Shown here: positions 22,591-33,923 of the stretch, in pieces | How positions within the stretch are numbered: the stretch's first letter is position 1 | How the letters are laid out: each line of letters opens with the position of its first letter | From: Rhineura floridana | Lineage: Eukaryota > Chordata > Lepidosauria > Squamata > Rhineuridae | Assembly (NCBI RefSeq): GCF_030035675.1 | Contig: NC_084482.1 | Span: 74,685,120-74,749,119, forward strand | Direction: 5' to 3' | DNA length: 64,000 bases | The notes under the pieces: generated by a model | Told to the model about the DNA's origin: nothing | The model's input: only the letters and a program-made list of their open reading frames with translations | Database searches by the model: none | Made by a program: the position numbers and the translations under genes

Positions 22591-23139
22591 TTTTACCCCC
22601 ACAAAAGCAAGTATTGGGAAAGTTTTCAAAACACTGCCCAGGATCTGACTCCTACACGCAAGAGGGGAAAAAACTGAAATGTATATACTTACCCAATTTA
22701 TGAGATTTTCAGATAAATGGGGGGGGGACCACCATTTTCTGGCCTTGCAATGAGGTTTACTAGACACTGCCACAGGTCAACCAAACACTTCGCTGATTGG
22801 CTGCAATCCTGAACGGGCGAGGTTAAAGCTACGAAGTGCTATACAGTAGTTTAAAAAAAGATTTAACGGGGGGGTGGGCCTGACGTTTTTATGTATATCT
22901 CGAGAACCGGACCACCTAGAAACTTACTTTTTTTTTTAATTAAAGCTGAGAATCCGGGCCAGCTAAGGGGTCTAAACAGGTGCCGGGTGGTATGCAAAAA
23001 ATCCGGGTAAAACCCGGCTAACCAGGCAATATGGCAACCCTACTCTGGGTGACACCCCCCTCTCATGGTGTCACCCTGGTGCGGTCTGCACTCTCCACAC
23101 CAGGCTAGTGAGGCCGCTGCAGGTTAGCCAACCCTGCCT

Positions 23140-26100
23140 CACATATAGTTTAGACCAGTGATATCCCATTACAAAATAGTGGTTTACCTAAGGCTATCTA
23201 GTGAATTCATGGCTGAGGCAAGGTTGGAACAGGAACAGTTCTCACTTCTAGTCACTATACTGTGCCAGCTGTCAGATACGATGAAACCATGAATTTGTAT
23301 GTCCTTCTTGTGCAAGGGTAGGCTAATCTTTTTTGTAGTGGTCTTGTTTTAGGATATGCACTAAAACAGAGGCAAGCATGTATCAATGGGCACCATTGTA
23401 TGTGTGCTTGGTGAAGATTTTCTGTAGTATTGTACCTCCATTAAGAAGTCCCCAGTTTATTTGATAGAAGAACCTGACTCAAAATACTCCTCTTGTTGTA
23501 GAGTGCTACAAAGTAATTTGTGTTTGGGATGTGGATTGTGTGCACTGTGTGCAATGTACAGAGACACCTGTGCAAGTGCACATTCTTCCTCCAAAAAAAC
23601 AGCAATCTGAATAGGTAACAAGTAAGGAAATAGATCTATATCATTTGACAAATGAGCTACCAGAGTGAGGGGAGAGTGAAAAGAGGATGACTTTCTTGGG
23701 TGTATTGGTGTAAATGTTGCTTTCTGGCCAGTTTGCAGTAGGTAAGTCAACTATGGTTTTATTTGCCTTAGACAGCTGTGGGTATACCAGTGTTTTCTGT
23801 TGCCACGTACATGCATATGCACAAATTATCTCCTTTAAAACTGACTTGTCAGATTTACTTAGCTAGAGATTGTACCCTAAACTGAAGTATCTTGTATGGG
23901 CCCTAAATTTCTCATTCTGGTCTAAGGAGGATACATGGGACTCCTGTTTATAAAAGGCACTGTTTGTAGGTTGATACAAGTGTTGCTTGTGATTTAAGAG
24001 TTAAAAAACTGAGTGACCAAGAAACATTGCTTTAGAAAACCATACCATGTTGCAGACTACAGTATAAACATTCCTAAAGGTAGTTACTAAGTCTGAGTGC
24101 ATTTGCGTAATGGAAGTGGACCAGTCGGGTGCCTGTGGCCTGTCTTTGGTGCGCTCCATCGTTAGTTTGTTGCATCAATAAAACTGTGAGGATATCTTTT
24201 CTTCCATCCTCAGCCAAATTGCATCTTTTGAGTCCCTGCTGCAGTGGGTGGAAACGAAAAGTATAGCCTGTCCAGCAGATGCGTGTTGCTACATAATGTT
24301 CAACCATGTGCCTAAGCTTCATGTTCTAATAGAAGAAGGGAATGTGACCTATAAGCTGCTGCATCTTATCCAGCGCAGCTGCTGGACATCCAGTTTGCTT
24401 CAGAGAAATAGTTGTGTGTATTTCCCAAGGTTATGCTTTTGCCAGTGGAGTTACTAATTAACTTGCATAGGCAGAGTGTAGTTTCTTTGTGAGAACTATA
24501 CGGTTCTAACCGAGTGCATCCCTTGCAGTATTCTCTCCTGTGGTGATTGATGTTCTCCTTGTGAACTAAATCTAAGATTTTGTTTGGTCTGGTTTGTTGG
24601 AGCCAAACCTCCTCTTGATTTGGAGGGAAACTTAAATTACTGCTTTCCTTCCATTGCTGGTTGGGCATTCGGAAGTGGTGGCTGCAAGGTGCTTATTGGT
24701 GTCACAGTTGCATGGTGACTGCTGCTGTGGATGAAGGTTGATCTCTGTCTGGAACTCTCACTGGGGAGGCTGAGCAGAGCCAGTGTGTAATTGCTAGCTT
24801 GAATGGGATTGAATCTATCTTATTAATTCACAGAGGGAAGAAAAATAGTTTTGTATGTGAATAATTCAAATTGAAATAATGGAGAGTATCACATGTTCAT
24901 CTATGAGGCTGCAGAGTTCTCTGCTTTCCCAGATCTTTTCTTCAAAATGTGCTGTTTTGTGGCTTAGGAAAAAAGAGGTATGTGAAAACACTTGGGGCAG
25001 TCCTTCTAAATGAAAACGTTTGTGTGTGTTGTGTGTGAGAGAGGGGGGGGAAAGCTGAAAAGCAGTTTAGAGGGGGCTGGACTGGTGGTGCAAACACTGG
25101 CAGAAGTCCAGAAAATTGTGTCCACTCTGCTCCTGCTTTGTGAAAGCTTCCAGAGAAACCTTGTACAAATCAGCTGACTTATTTCTATGCTATATATTTA
25201 AACTGGATTAAAAATAGTTTCATTGTTATTTCCTCCTAAAGAACCCTGGCAATTGTAATTTTGTGAAAGTACTAGGAATTCTTTGTTACAGAATAGTGTA
25301 GCCTGTACATTTTCAGGGTCCCTTAGGTGGAAGTCCTTACGATTACAATGATGTACATCTGTCCTTTTCCAACATTTGTTTGTTTTTAACTAAGAGCAGC
25401 ATTGGGTTGCTGCAAGTTTTGAGTGGGTGAATGGTGGAAGGAGGGATTGCTTACATTTTTCCTCTTCTGTTTTCCTGCTTAAAATTCCCCCAAAGTAGTT
25501 TTCTTTCAATTGGGGGGGAAAGTGTAGGCACTCATAAACTTCTTTGTTCTCCATAGATGTAAAAGCAGGTGGAAAGAGATAGCAAGTAGAAAATCAGGTG
25601 ATGGAAAAGATTACACAGCTCCCTCCCACCATTCCTGTTTTTTAAAAAAACAGCAACAACAACTGAGGGGGTTGGAGAAGGAGGAGGGAGGAAGATGCAT
25701 GTAACTCCACCTCATTGTAGCTTGGTCCTCGGTAACAGGCAGAATTGACTGATTAATCTTTAAAAAAACTAATCTGGATTCTTTTATTTCCCAAAGTAAG
25801 GACAGAAGAGTCTGGATGTAAAGCATGTGAATAGTGAATGCCTGGGAAGGCTCTCTAAAGGGTACAGTGCAAGGGAAACCATGCAGAGGGAACTCGTCAT
25901 AGGTTATACATCTCTGTGGCAGAGCTGGGGAGGGAGGAGGGTCTCCCGACAAGTGCCATCTGAGTTGTGTTATTGAGGCTGTGAATTCCATCAAATCCGA
26001 TTGCATGTAACTTTTGGAAAGTCCTACATGAGAATATTTTCAGGCCTGTCATTGAAGATGGATTTTGATTTGAGGTAGTCTGTACATAATAAACTTGGCT

Positions 26101-27056
26101 TTGCTGTCCCTTTGTCAGATCTCTTCAGGAACTTGTTCTGGAATATGGGAGAGAAACTAATCTTCAGAGTGATAGCATTCTACAAGGGACCAGATCAGGA
26201 TGGTCTAGAATCTGAGCAGCTGCATTTCTTCAGGAATGAGCCCAGTGCAGTCCAGTGTAGTCCAACACACGCTGCACCCTTGGAATGGAGTATGTGTTTC
26301 TTTTCTGCAATGGGATTTGCACCAGCTTGCCACTTGAAGCCATAGTAGGCTGGGTTGCAGCTTGCTAAAGTCAAATTTTACGAAGGGTCAAACCAAATAC
26401 ACTATTGGTACCTGTATGTTTCCCACCATGAGGCAAATGGCAGCTTTGGGGGAACAACTGAAATTGGTGAAAGTGTGTATGTGTGTGGTGGCTAATCTCC
26501 TCACTCAGGGATGCAACCCTGATCCAGCTGAGGATGTTGTGACTTCTTCCAATTCAAACACCCTCGGGAGATCCTGATCATGGATCTCCAGGGTCTCATC
26601 TAGTTGTGCCCTGAATTACTGAGCAGAACTGATAGAAGTTGGGGCATTTGAATTGGAGGCTGAGGGTGCCCAAACCCATCTAGCAACTTCTAAATAGATT
26701 CCATTTTGGTAAATAATGCATCCAACAAGGTTGTCATACTCCACGTTGGTGTGGAGGATTATATATCTGGACCAGGGGCACAAGTGCTGTGATGAGTTGG
26801 AAGGCTGCTACATCCTGAAGAGATTTGTGTCCTGCTTAATTAAATAGTTTATTTTAGAGAAGGACCAGAGATAACCTGTTGTCGGTACTTTTCAATTCCA
26901 AGTGGACCCAGCAGTAGAGGGGTGTTTTTTGTGTGTGGCTTTGCTCAAAACAAAGTTGCTGATGCTGCCACCTTTTCTAAAGGATTTTTTAAAATCTGTT
27001 TCCAGTACTTTTTGTACATTACATTTGCATGCCATTGGTTGCTGAAGACATAAACA
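23140..27056. other. Intron 1, mostly unrecognised
   Basis: Around 25235-25330 an AAGAACCCTGGCAATTGTA segment followed by AGGAATTCTTTG resembles a small palindromic element of the type at 53670. The rest has no exon or repeat that I can name. The frames at 24074-24668 oppose each other and lack domains. Confidence 0.35.
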
Positions 27057-27150
27057 CACTCACTAGGGCGTAAGCCCCATTGAAGACAACCCCACTGAAG
27101 ACAGTAGGACTTGATTCCAAGTAAATATGCATAGGATTGTGCTGAACAAT
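27057..27150. repeat. Short interspersed palindromic repeat, copy 3
   Basis: GTAAGCCCCATTGAAGACAA at one side and GCATAGGATTGTGCTG at the other are the two ends of the 90-bp repeat family also at 22018, 22497 and 44400. Its middle is partly duplicated (CCCATTGAAGACA / CCCACTGAAGACA). Confidence 0.5.
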
Positions 27151-29528
27151 GCCTAAATATTTTCTAGTACTGAGCAGAATGTGGTTGTTTTTAATCAGCA
27201 AGCAAGGCCAGGTGACATGTCTCAAGATAACTAAAATCAGCCAGGAAGTAACCCTCTTAGTCACCTTCCTTGTTAAGCAGCAGGCCCTGCTTTTCATCAA
27301 GAAAATTTCACTTCTTAAAGAGCCAGCTTTTGGTTCTTGTTTAGCTATTTTTAGACCTTTTATCTTGTGGAACTATCTCTTAGTTGCTTTTCATCTTCAC
27401 AGTGGAATTAATTGGACCTGAATTTCAAGTCCTCTGCACATTGTCAAGCTAGCATTGCTTATGTGCAGAGAGGGATTTGGGAATCTGCCTGAGATATGGC
27501 GTGTAATGCATATGGTCAATGTTCATGGAAAGAAAATAGTTGTTTGCCTTCCTAGTTGTGAAGAAATTTATATATTTATTTATTATTTGATTTATATCCC
27601 ACCCTTCCTCCCAGCAGGAACATTTACAGAAATGTAAACTTACAGGCTGTCCACACTTAAAGGCTTTGAAGACTGGACTGGGGTTAGGAGTCTAGTGGCT
27701 TGTTTTGGTGGTGTGGAGATTTCGGCCCAGTTGCTGGTACTTTTGTGTAGCAGCCTGTTCACTTTCCCTTTTGTATAAGTGTTGCTCTTCTGCTCCCAGG
27801 ATTCCCAAACTACTTCCTCAGTAACTGACTTGAGCTTTCTTCCCCAATGAATATTTTCTTCAAAAAATGCATATTTTTGAAAACAGAGCAAGTATAAAAT
27901 GTATGTTGCTGTAGGCAAATTTACATCGTGTGAATAACTTCCTTGAGTTACCAAGAACCAATTCCCATGTTCTGTTTTTTGTACACTCATGTCTATGCCA
28001 GTATATGAGGCTGTCAGTATTTTTCGTAACATGGAACTGGTCACTTAAGGGTGGTCTTCTTGCATTCTCAAATGTATATTATATTCCCAGAATCTGCTTG
28101 TTATCAGAAGTTCACAAGTGCATTTGTTTTCACATAAGAAAACATACAAATCCTTGTACACAAAAAGTGAAGGAAGATAGTGTGTGTGTATATGAGTATG
28201 TGAACTAGTAGCATCTTTTCTATATTTCCCTTCTTAAGAACTCTCTCACCAGATCTCCCATTTACTTTTTGAGCCTGATGGAGTCTGAAGAACTGTCTGA
28301 AGAGCTGTTGTGCTTTCTGAAGGGATGGCTTGGGCAGGGGTGGGTGGGGAGAGAGAGATTGAATAATGCAGGATCCAAGCCTGCTGTATTGGCTTGAAAT
28401 TCAGCAGTTTGGAGCACTTTAAAAGATATGTGCAGGATAACTAAGCCCCTTGCACCTGACTCATGTTCTTCCATTAACTGGAACTGAAACTAGAAGCCTG
28501 GTGTCTTGTAATGTTATACTGAGGCTGTGTGGGAGGGCAAGAAAAGACCTGGTGCTGGGAGCTTCAGCAATTTAGAGAGAGCACACATTGTCTGCATGTA
28601 TTCTTCCTTTGTATGTATTGAACTTTGCCTGTGTATGCAGGGAACTGTGTGTGTGGTGTGTGTTCAAGGCTTTGTAATGTTTCCTGCAATGAGGCTGAGA
28701 GAGAAGTAATTGGGGTCTTGGTGCATATGTGTGCGGAGATAAGACTCTTCCTTGAATACAAAGTGCTTCTCATTGCTATCTCTGTTTGTGGGAAGCCCTT
28801 CTCCTGGCCCTGTTATAAAACCAGGCTGAAACTTTCCATAGGGGCTGCTATTGTGTAGACAAGTGGCTCTCTCTGAGTGCCTAGCCCTTCTGATACCTCT
28901 GGTCTAATATGGGCTTATTCTGACAATTCTTTGGTCTTCTAAATCTCTACCAGCTGATCTGTGGGATGGGCAGAGTGTTGTGCCTGTGTACTCTTGAATC
29001 TCTCTGGCCTTTGAGAATCCAGTCTGCATGAGCCCTAGGATGGTACAGGAAACCATTTGTTCCTGCCCACCATTTCAAGGATGGAGTTCTGATTAAAGTG
29101 GAGTAAGTATATTCTTCAGTCTCTGGACTTAGATTTATTTAGTTGTGTACTGGATAAGAGTAAAAGGAAGGAATTATGGGCTCCTGATTGCAAGAGATTC
29201 AACATCACCATCCCATCTGTAATGTTAAAGAAATGCAAGCCAGTGGACAACTTTTGTGTGGTGCACCTTTGATATACTCTGCATTGCTATAGTGTGGTAA
29301 ATTGGTGACAACGCAAGAATCCTAAACTGGGCCAGAACCCATGAGTTTCCATGCAGACTCCAGGTACCAGGATTCCCAGTTCAAAAGAATTATTTTGAAA
29401 ACTAGTCTATGCATACTACCTTTCACAATCTAATTTAGAAGATCATAATCTTCCATACTTTGAAGAAGGGTCCACAAATTCAGTCACCTTTCCCCAAGCA
29501 GTAATCTATCTCTCCCTACCACCTGATT
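27151..29528. other. Intron 1, mostly unrecognised
   Basis: A minus-strand LINE 3' tail lies at about 27565-27625 (GATTTATATCCCACCCTTCC). No exon-like frame was accepted in the rest. Confidence 0.35.
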
Positions 29529-30572
29529 GCAGGGAAAGTGTGCTCATCCTAAACCGGTGCCTGGAGGCTGTGAAGGGTTGGATGTGGGCTAACAAACTTA
29601 AACTTAATCCAGACAAGATGGAAGTACTGCTGGTCAAGGGAAAACTGCACCAGGGATGGGGTTGCACTCCCCTTGAAGGAGCAGGTCCACAGTTTGGGAG
29701 TCCTCCTGGATCCTGCCCTGCTGCTTGACTATCTGGCTGCGGTAGCCAGGAGTGCTTTTGGCCAACTCAGACTGGTCTACCAGCTGCATCTGTTCCTGGA
29801 GGCAGTTGATCTGGCCACAGTGACACATGCACTGGTGACAGCAAGGCTTGATTACTGTAACATACTCTATGTGGAGCTGCCTTTGAAAATGGTTCGGAAA
29901 TTACAGTTGGTTCAAAATGCAGCAGCCAGAATGTTAACTGGAGCACGGCACAGGGAGTATATTACCCCTGTGCTTTATCGACTCCACTGGCTCCCAATTT
30001 GCTTCTGGGCCCAATTCAAAGTGCTGGTTCTGACCTTTAAAGCCCTAAATGGCCTTGGACCAATGTACCTGAGGGACCGCTTACGCCCATAGGTACCTGC
30101 CCAGAATTTAAGATCATCTGCCTCTAGTCTCCTCTGTGTGCCTGGAGTGAAAGATGTTAGACTGACAGGCACGCAGGAGAGCTTTTTCAGCTGTGGCCCC
30201 CAAGCTTTGGAACACCCTACCCCAAGAAGTCCACTCTGCTCCCTCCCTGTGGGTTTTCCAGAGACTTCTGAAAACGATCTTGTTCCGGAGAGCCTTTGGG
30301 AGGGACTGAAGGTAGAGCCTGACACTGATTTTATGCCCTCTATGTTAAATTTTACCCTTGTCGTCCTCTTTAGTACCACTCCCTATATATATATGTGTGT
30401 GTGTATATATCTATATTGCCTTTTATGTATTTTAATTTATTTTAATGTTTTTGTGATTTTATTGTTTAGTATTTTATTATGTACATGTTTGATTTTATTT
30501 TTATATGCCGCCCTGAATGCCCTATTATAGGGTACAAGGGCGGGATAGAAATAGTATAAATAAATAAATAAA
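29529..30572 (+). mobile_element. L2-like LINE, 5'-truncated reverse transcriptase end
   Basis: The open frames 29540-29728 and 29673-30092 encode the C-terminal part of an L2/CR1-group reverse transcriptase: KLNPDKMEVLL, VARSAFGQLRLVYQLHLFL, ATVTHALVTARLDYCN, LQLVQNAAARMLTGA, LHWLPI and FKALNGLGPMYLRDRL. The frame shifts once between the two, so the copy is broken. It ends in CGGGATAGAAATAGTATAAA and an AAATAAATAAATAAAT tail. The catalytic core lies 5' of the truncation and is missing. This family is the source of the minus-strand fragments at 3925 and 9330. Confidence 0.85.
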
Positions 30573-30671
30573 TCATTCCATAATCTCTGACTTCATGCTG
30601 TGCTTCAGGGGTATTTGGAATACCTGTAAAGTGCAGCATGAAGTTGGGATTCATGACCTCCTGTGCATGCC

Positions 30672-30855
30672 AGAGAACTCTGGGAAGGTGCAGTGAGGAA
30701 AGGGTAGCATGAGCTGGGAGACCAGGGTTTGAATCCCCACATAGCCATGAAGGTCACTGGGTGACCTTGGGCCAGTCACTGCATCTCATTCTCATGAAAA
30801 CCCTATTCATAGGGTCACCATAAGTCGGAATCGACTTGAAGGAACTGCATTTACA
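30672..30855 (+). mobile_element. BovB-tailed tRNA-derived SINE
   Basis: The head carries GACCAGGGTTTGAATCCCCA (box B-like) and GTGACCTTGGGCCAGTCACT. The tail reads CATAAGTCGGAATCGACTTG, the BovB 3' terminus, followed by a short A/T tail. Same type as 12140-12527 but on the opposite strand and shorter. Box A is weak. Confidence 0.8.
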
Positions 30856-31272
30856 TTTTTTTAAAAATTTGTGGACACTGATGAATCATTTTGAGAGGTT
30901 TACACTGTAAAGCATTCTTTACGTAGGTCTTGGAAATGCAGAAAACTTCAAATTTGAGAAGGAAAATGGCCATTTGTATTTGGTTCAATAGGACAATGCA
31001 TGAGGCAGTTCATAAAAGAGTAAATACTAAATTTAAATTAGATAATATACACCTGGCTGATGTTAGATGATTTGAATATAAGCTTATGTAAAACGACTGT
31101 GAATTTAGCTAGAACTATTGAGTTGACCTTAGTTATCTGTGTTAACAAACATCTTTTAATCTGTCCTCAGGGGCATGGAACAACTAGCTATTGTATGACT
31201 CTTAAGTCTGCTCTAACTAGTTCTTCAGCATCTCCGGCAAGGCTTTGCTGTGATTTTATTGAGACCTTTGCT

Positions 31273-31578
31273 GCACCTCCGTGGTGCAGAGTGGTAAGCG
31301 GCAGTAACGCAGCTGAAGCTCTGCTCACGGCCTGAGTTCAATTCCAACGGAAGGAGGAAGTCGAATCTCTGATAAAAGGGGTCGAGGTCCACTCAGCCTT
31401 CCATCCATCCGTGGTCGGTAAAATGAGTACCCGGCATATGCTGGGGGGTAAAGAAAGGCTGGGGATGGAACTGGCAATCCCACCCCATATATACGGTCTG
31501 CCTAGTAAACGTCGCAAGGCGTCACCCTAAGAGTTGGAAACGACTCGCACTATAAGTGCAGGGACACCTTTACCTTTT
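31273..31578 (+). mobile_element. Sauria-type SINE
   Basis: The head GCACCTCCGTGGTGCAGAG with TGGTGCAGAGTGG (box A-like) and GAGTTCAATTCC (box B-like) is tRNA-derived. The 3' part GAGTTGGAAACGACTCGCAC and the end GGGACACCTTTACC are typical of the Sauria SINE of squamates. Flanking TTTGCT (31267-31272 and 31579-31584) is a short target duplication. RNA polymerase III transcribed and moved by a LINE, most probably BovB. Confidence 0.85.
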
Positions 31579-31584
31579 TTTGCT

Positions 31585-32313
31585 TTGATTAAGGAGTGAC
31601 TCCGTTATGCCACAGTTCTCATTCTGCTGCTGCTATTGCAGTGGGTCATGCTTCCTATCCTTTTTAGCAGAGCAGCAGCATTTGCAAACATTAGCATTAC
31701 TTTCTCCAGGCTGGGGTATTCTTCTGTAGTAAAATCAGCTAGCATCCAACAGTTGCTGTCCATTGATGGTGACAACTCTCAGATAAATTTGGCAGAGTGC
31801 TACCTAGCAGCTGCTGAGCATCCAGGCTAATCCTTGTAGCTACAAGTCGGGAAGCATCTGGCCTTGTGTACAAATAATGGTTTAGAAACAATGGAGGTAG
31901 AAAGGTAGTGGGGATACAAAACACTATTCTGCCATAGAGAGATACTAGTAGTCTTATCTAGAGTGTGTGTTGCTTATTTATTAGAGATATTAGGGAATAT
32001 ATCAGGAGAGATTTTTCAAACTTTTTTGCACTTTTATATATGTTCCTCGGTCTCCCTAGCCAGAGTATTAGTGTTTAACTTTTCAAAGTTCCTTGCAGTT
32101 CTGAAAATGTTTTAATCCCAATTTAGGACACACCTTTGCGTCACAAATCATCCCTTGGTTTCTGGACTCTTGGGTAACTGGCTGTTACAGTTCCTATAAC
32201 CTATTTTGGTGTGGAACGTAAAACTGGAGCTTTAAATCTGAAATCTTGTCTTCTCCCCACTGGGACTTAGTCGCTTTCCAGTGAATGTGAACACACTCCT
32301 TTATGCTGTGGCT
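31585..32313. other. Intron 1, nothing recognised
   Basis: No repeat or exon identified between the Sauria SINE and the BovB element. The open frame at 31636-31830 has no recognisable domain. Confidence 0.4.
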
Positions 32314-32352
32314 AAGCTCATATAAGCCCCCCTTTCGGATGCACACATTAAC

Positions 32353-33786
32353 GTGATGAGGGGGGTTAAGAGTGTTGAAGAAGCTGAGAGCAGTGCTGTC
32401 AGGAGTCTAGACCAAGAGGCTAGACTCCTAGCAGGGGCACCCAAGGTGAAATGGTCAAAGCTGAGACACCAGACTAAGATGCATCCAAACTCAAAGGAAG
32501 GCAATGGTAAACCACCTCTGAATACTTTTTACCATGAAAACCCTATGAACAGAGTATCCAAAATGCAACACGAGGTAGTGCTGGAAGATGAGACCCCCAG
32601 GTCAGAAGGCACTCACCAAGCTACTGGGGAAGAACAAAGGACACGTACAAGTAGCACTGTGACTAATAATACAGCTGGGTCAAAGCCGAAAGGAAGCCCA
32701 GAGGCTGATGCGCACAGATGCAAAAGGAGAGTCTGGAGTTGTATAATGCACACAGTAGGAACATGGAATGTGAGCAGCATGAACCAGGGAAAGTTAGAAA
32801 TTGTCAAGCAAGAAATGGAATGCATCAACATTACAATACTTGGCGTGAGTGAATTAAAATGGACGGGAATGGGGCATTTTCAATCAGGCAACTACAAAAT
32901 ATTTTATGCAGGAAATGAGAAATTAAGAAGAAACGGGGTTGCTTTAATAGTGAGAAGTGATGTATCAAAAGCAATTAGGAGCTACAATGCAAGGTCTGAG
33001 CGAGTGATATCAGTGAGATTAAATGGGAAAGCTATTAACATAACCATCATCCAAGTCTACGATCCAACAGCAAACGCAGAAGAAGAAGAATTGGAGAGAT
33101 TTTATGCAGAAGTACAGGAAGAAATTGATCACACACCAAAACAAGATGTGATGATGATCATGGGGGACTGGAATGCAAAAGTAGGGAACACAGAAGAACT
33201 AGGAATTGTGGGAAAATGGGGCTTAGGAGATAGAAATGAAGCAGGAGAAGGACTTACTGAATTCTGTGAAGCCAATAATTTGTTTCTCGCAAACACATTT
33301 TTTGAGCAACCAAAAAGACGACTGTACACATGGAGATCACCAAATGGTCAATATAGGAATCAAATTGATTATATAATTGGTAGCAGAAGATGGAGAAGTG
33401 CCATACTTTTGGCAAAAACAAGACCAGGAGCAGACTGTGGTACAGATCACGAACTGGTCATATTGAAAATCAGAGTAAAACTAAAGAAGAACAAAGCAAT
33501 CGTAATGCCAAAATACAAATTAAAAAACATCCCAGAAGAATATAAAGATCAAATAAGGAACAGATTTGAGGCTTTATACTTAGTTGACAGAGAACCAGAA
33601 GAACTATGGAGTGAAGTCAGAGACATTATCACAGAAGAATGCAAAAAGACAATACCTCTAGTTAAAAAGAGAGAAAGACCTCAATGGATGACTGAAGAAA
33701 CTCTTGAAAAGGTTAAAGAGAGAAGGAAAGCAAAAACAGAAGGAGATAGAAACATGGTCAGAACCCTAAATGCAACAATACAATGA
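32353..33786 (+). pseudogene. BovB endonuclease and linker region (open, 477 residues)
   Basis: This open frame covers the leader and the apurinic-type endonuclease of BovB. Motifs seen in order are HTVGTWNV, VSELKWTGMG (catalytic Glu), VYDPTANAEE, MIMGDWNAKVG (Asp and Asn), RNQIDYIIGSRRW and ADCGTDHELV (Asp and His). All catalytic positions of the endonuclease fold look intact. A linker follows (IPEEYKDQIRNRFEAL, VRDIITEECKKTIP, RRKAK). The frame ends at a TGA within the region that in intact BovB runs on to the reverse transcriptase, so this is a broken part of a longer protein. The true start codon is unknown, since the open frame begins in the leader. Confidence 0.85.
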
Positions 33787-33923
33787 CTAGTACGAGACAA
33801 AGAACTATTACAGTAGTTATTGTATAGAAATAGAAGAGGACAACAAAAAGGAACTAAAGAAGAACAAGAGCCCTGTTCTAAAAGATTAGAGAAATTAAAG
33901 GGACATTTAAGCCAAGAGTAGGG

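Larger units (their letters stand above)
18910..23042. mobile_element. hAT-like element with TAGGGTTGCCATATT ends, third layer
   Basis: Fifteen-base perfect terminal inverted repeats (TAGGGTTGCCATATT) at both ends are flanked by identical 8-mers CTCTGGGT (18902-18909 and 23043-23050). Without the inner L1-like insertion it is about 2.2 kb. I see no hAT transposase frame. The interior (21043-22840) holds smaller repeats, including a minus-strand LINE tail and two short palindromic repeats, so it is non-autonomous or has lost its gene. The right end contains CCGGGTAAAACCCGG, a small inverted repeat. Confidence 0.85.
18798..23119. mobile_element. hAT-like MITE, 181 bp net, second layer
   Basis: The ends are CAGTGGCGTCACTAG at 18798 and, inverted, CAGCGGCCTCACTAG at 23119. 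The flanking 8-mers CAGGTTAG (18790-18797 and 23120-23127) are identical, giving an exact 8-bp hAT-type target duplication. The element's own DNA is 18798-18909 plus 23051-23119, with repeated GGTGTCACC motifs. Everything between came in later. No transposase sequence. Confidence 0.85.
18668..23136. mobile_element. Old palindromic MITE, outermost layer of a nested stack
   Basis: The left part (18668-18789) contains GATGGGGAACCTGTGA and GTAACTCCCATCATCCCTGA. The right tip resumes after the inner elements as CAGGTTAGCCAACCCTG, which is the inverted, mutated counterpart of the left tip. It has the form of the common reptile palindromes that share the core ACTCCCATCA. The possible flanking duplication (TGCTTCCC / TGCCTCAC, if the ends are shifted by 1-2 bases) is poor, so the ends are approximate. 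Confidence 0.5.

Noticed and set aside
24074-24668. Open frames of 69-100 codons on both strands as a gene
   Set aside because: They oppose each other and show no conserved motif.
31273-31350. tRNA gene on the plus strand
   Set aside because: Part of a Sauria-type SINE. The boxes are mutated and the 3' half is not tRNA.
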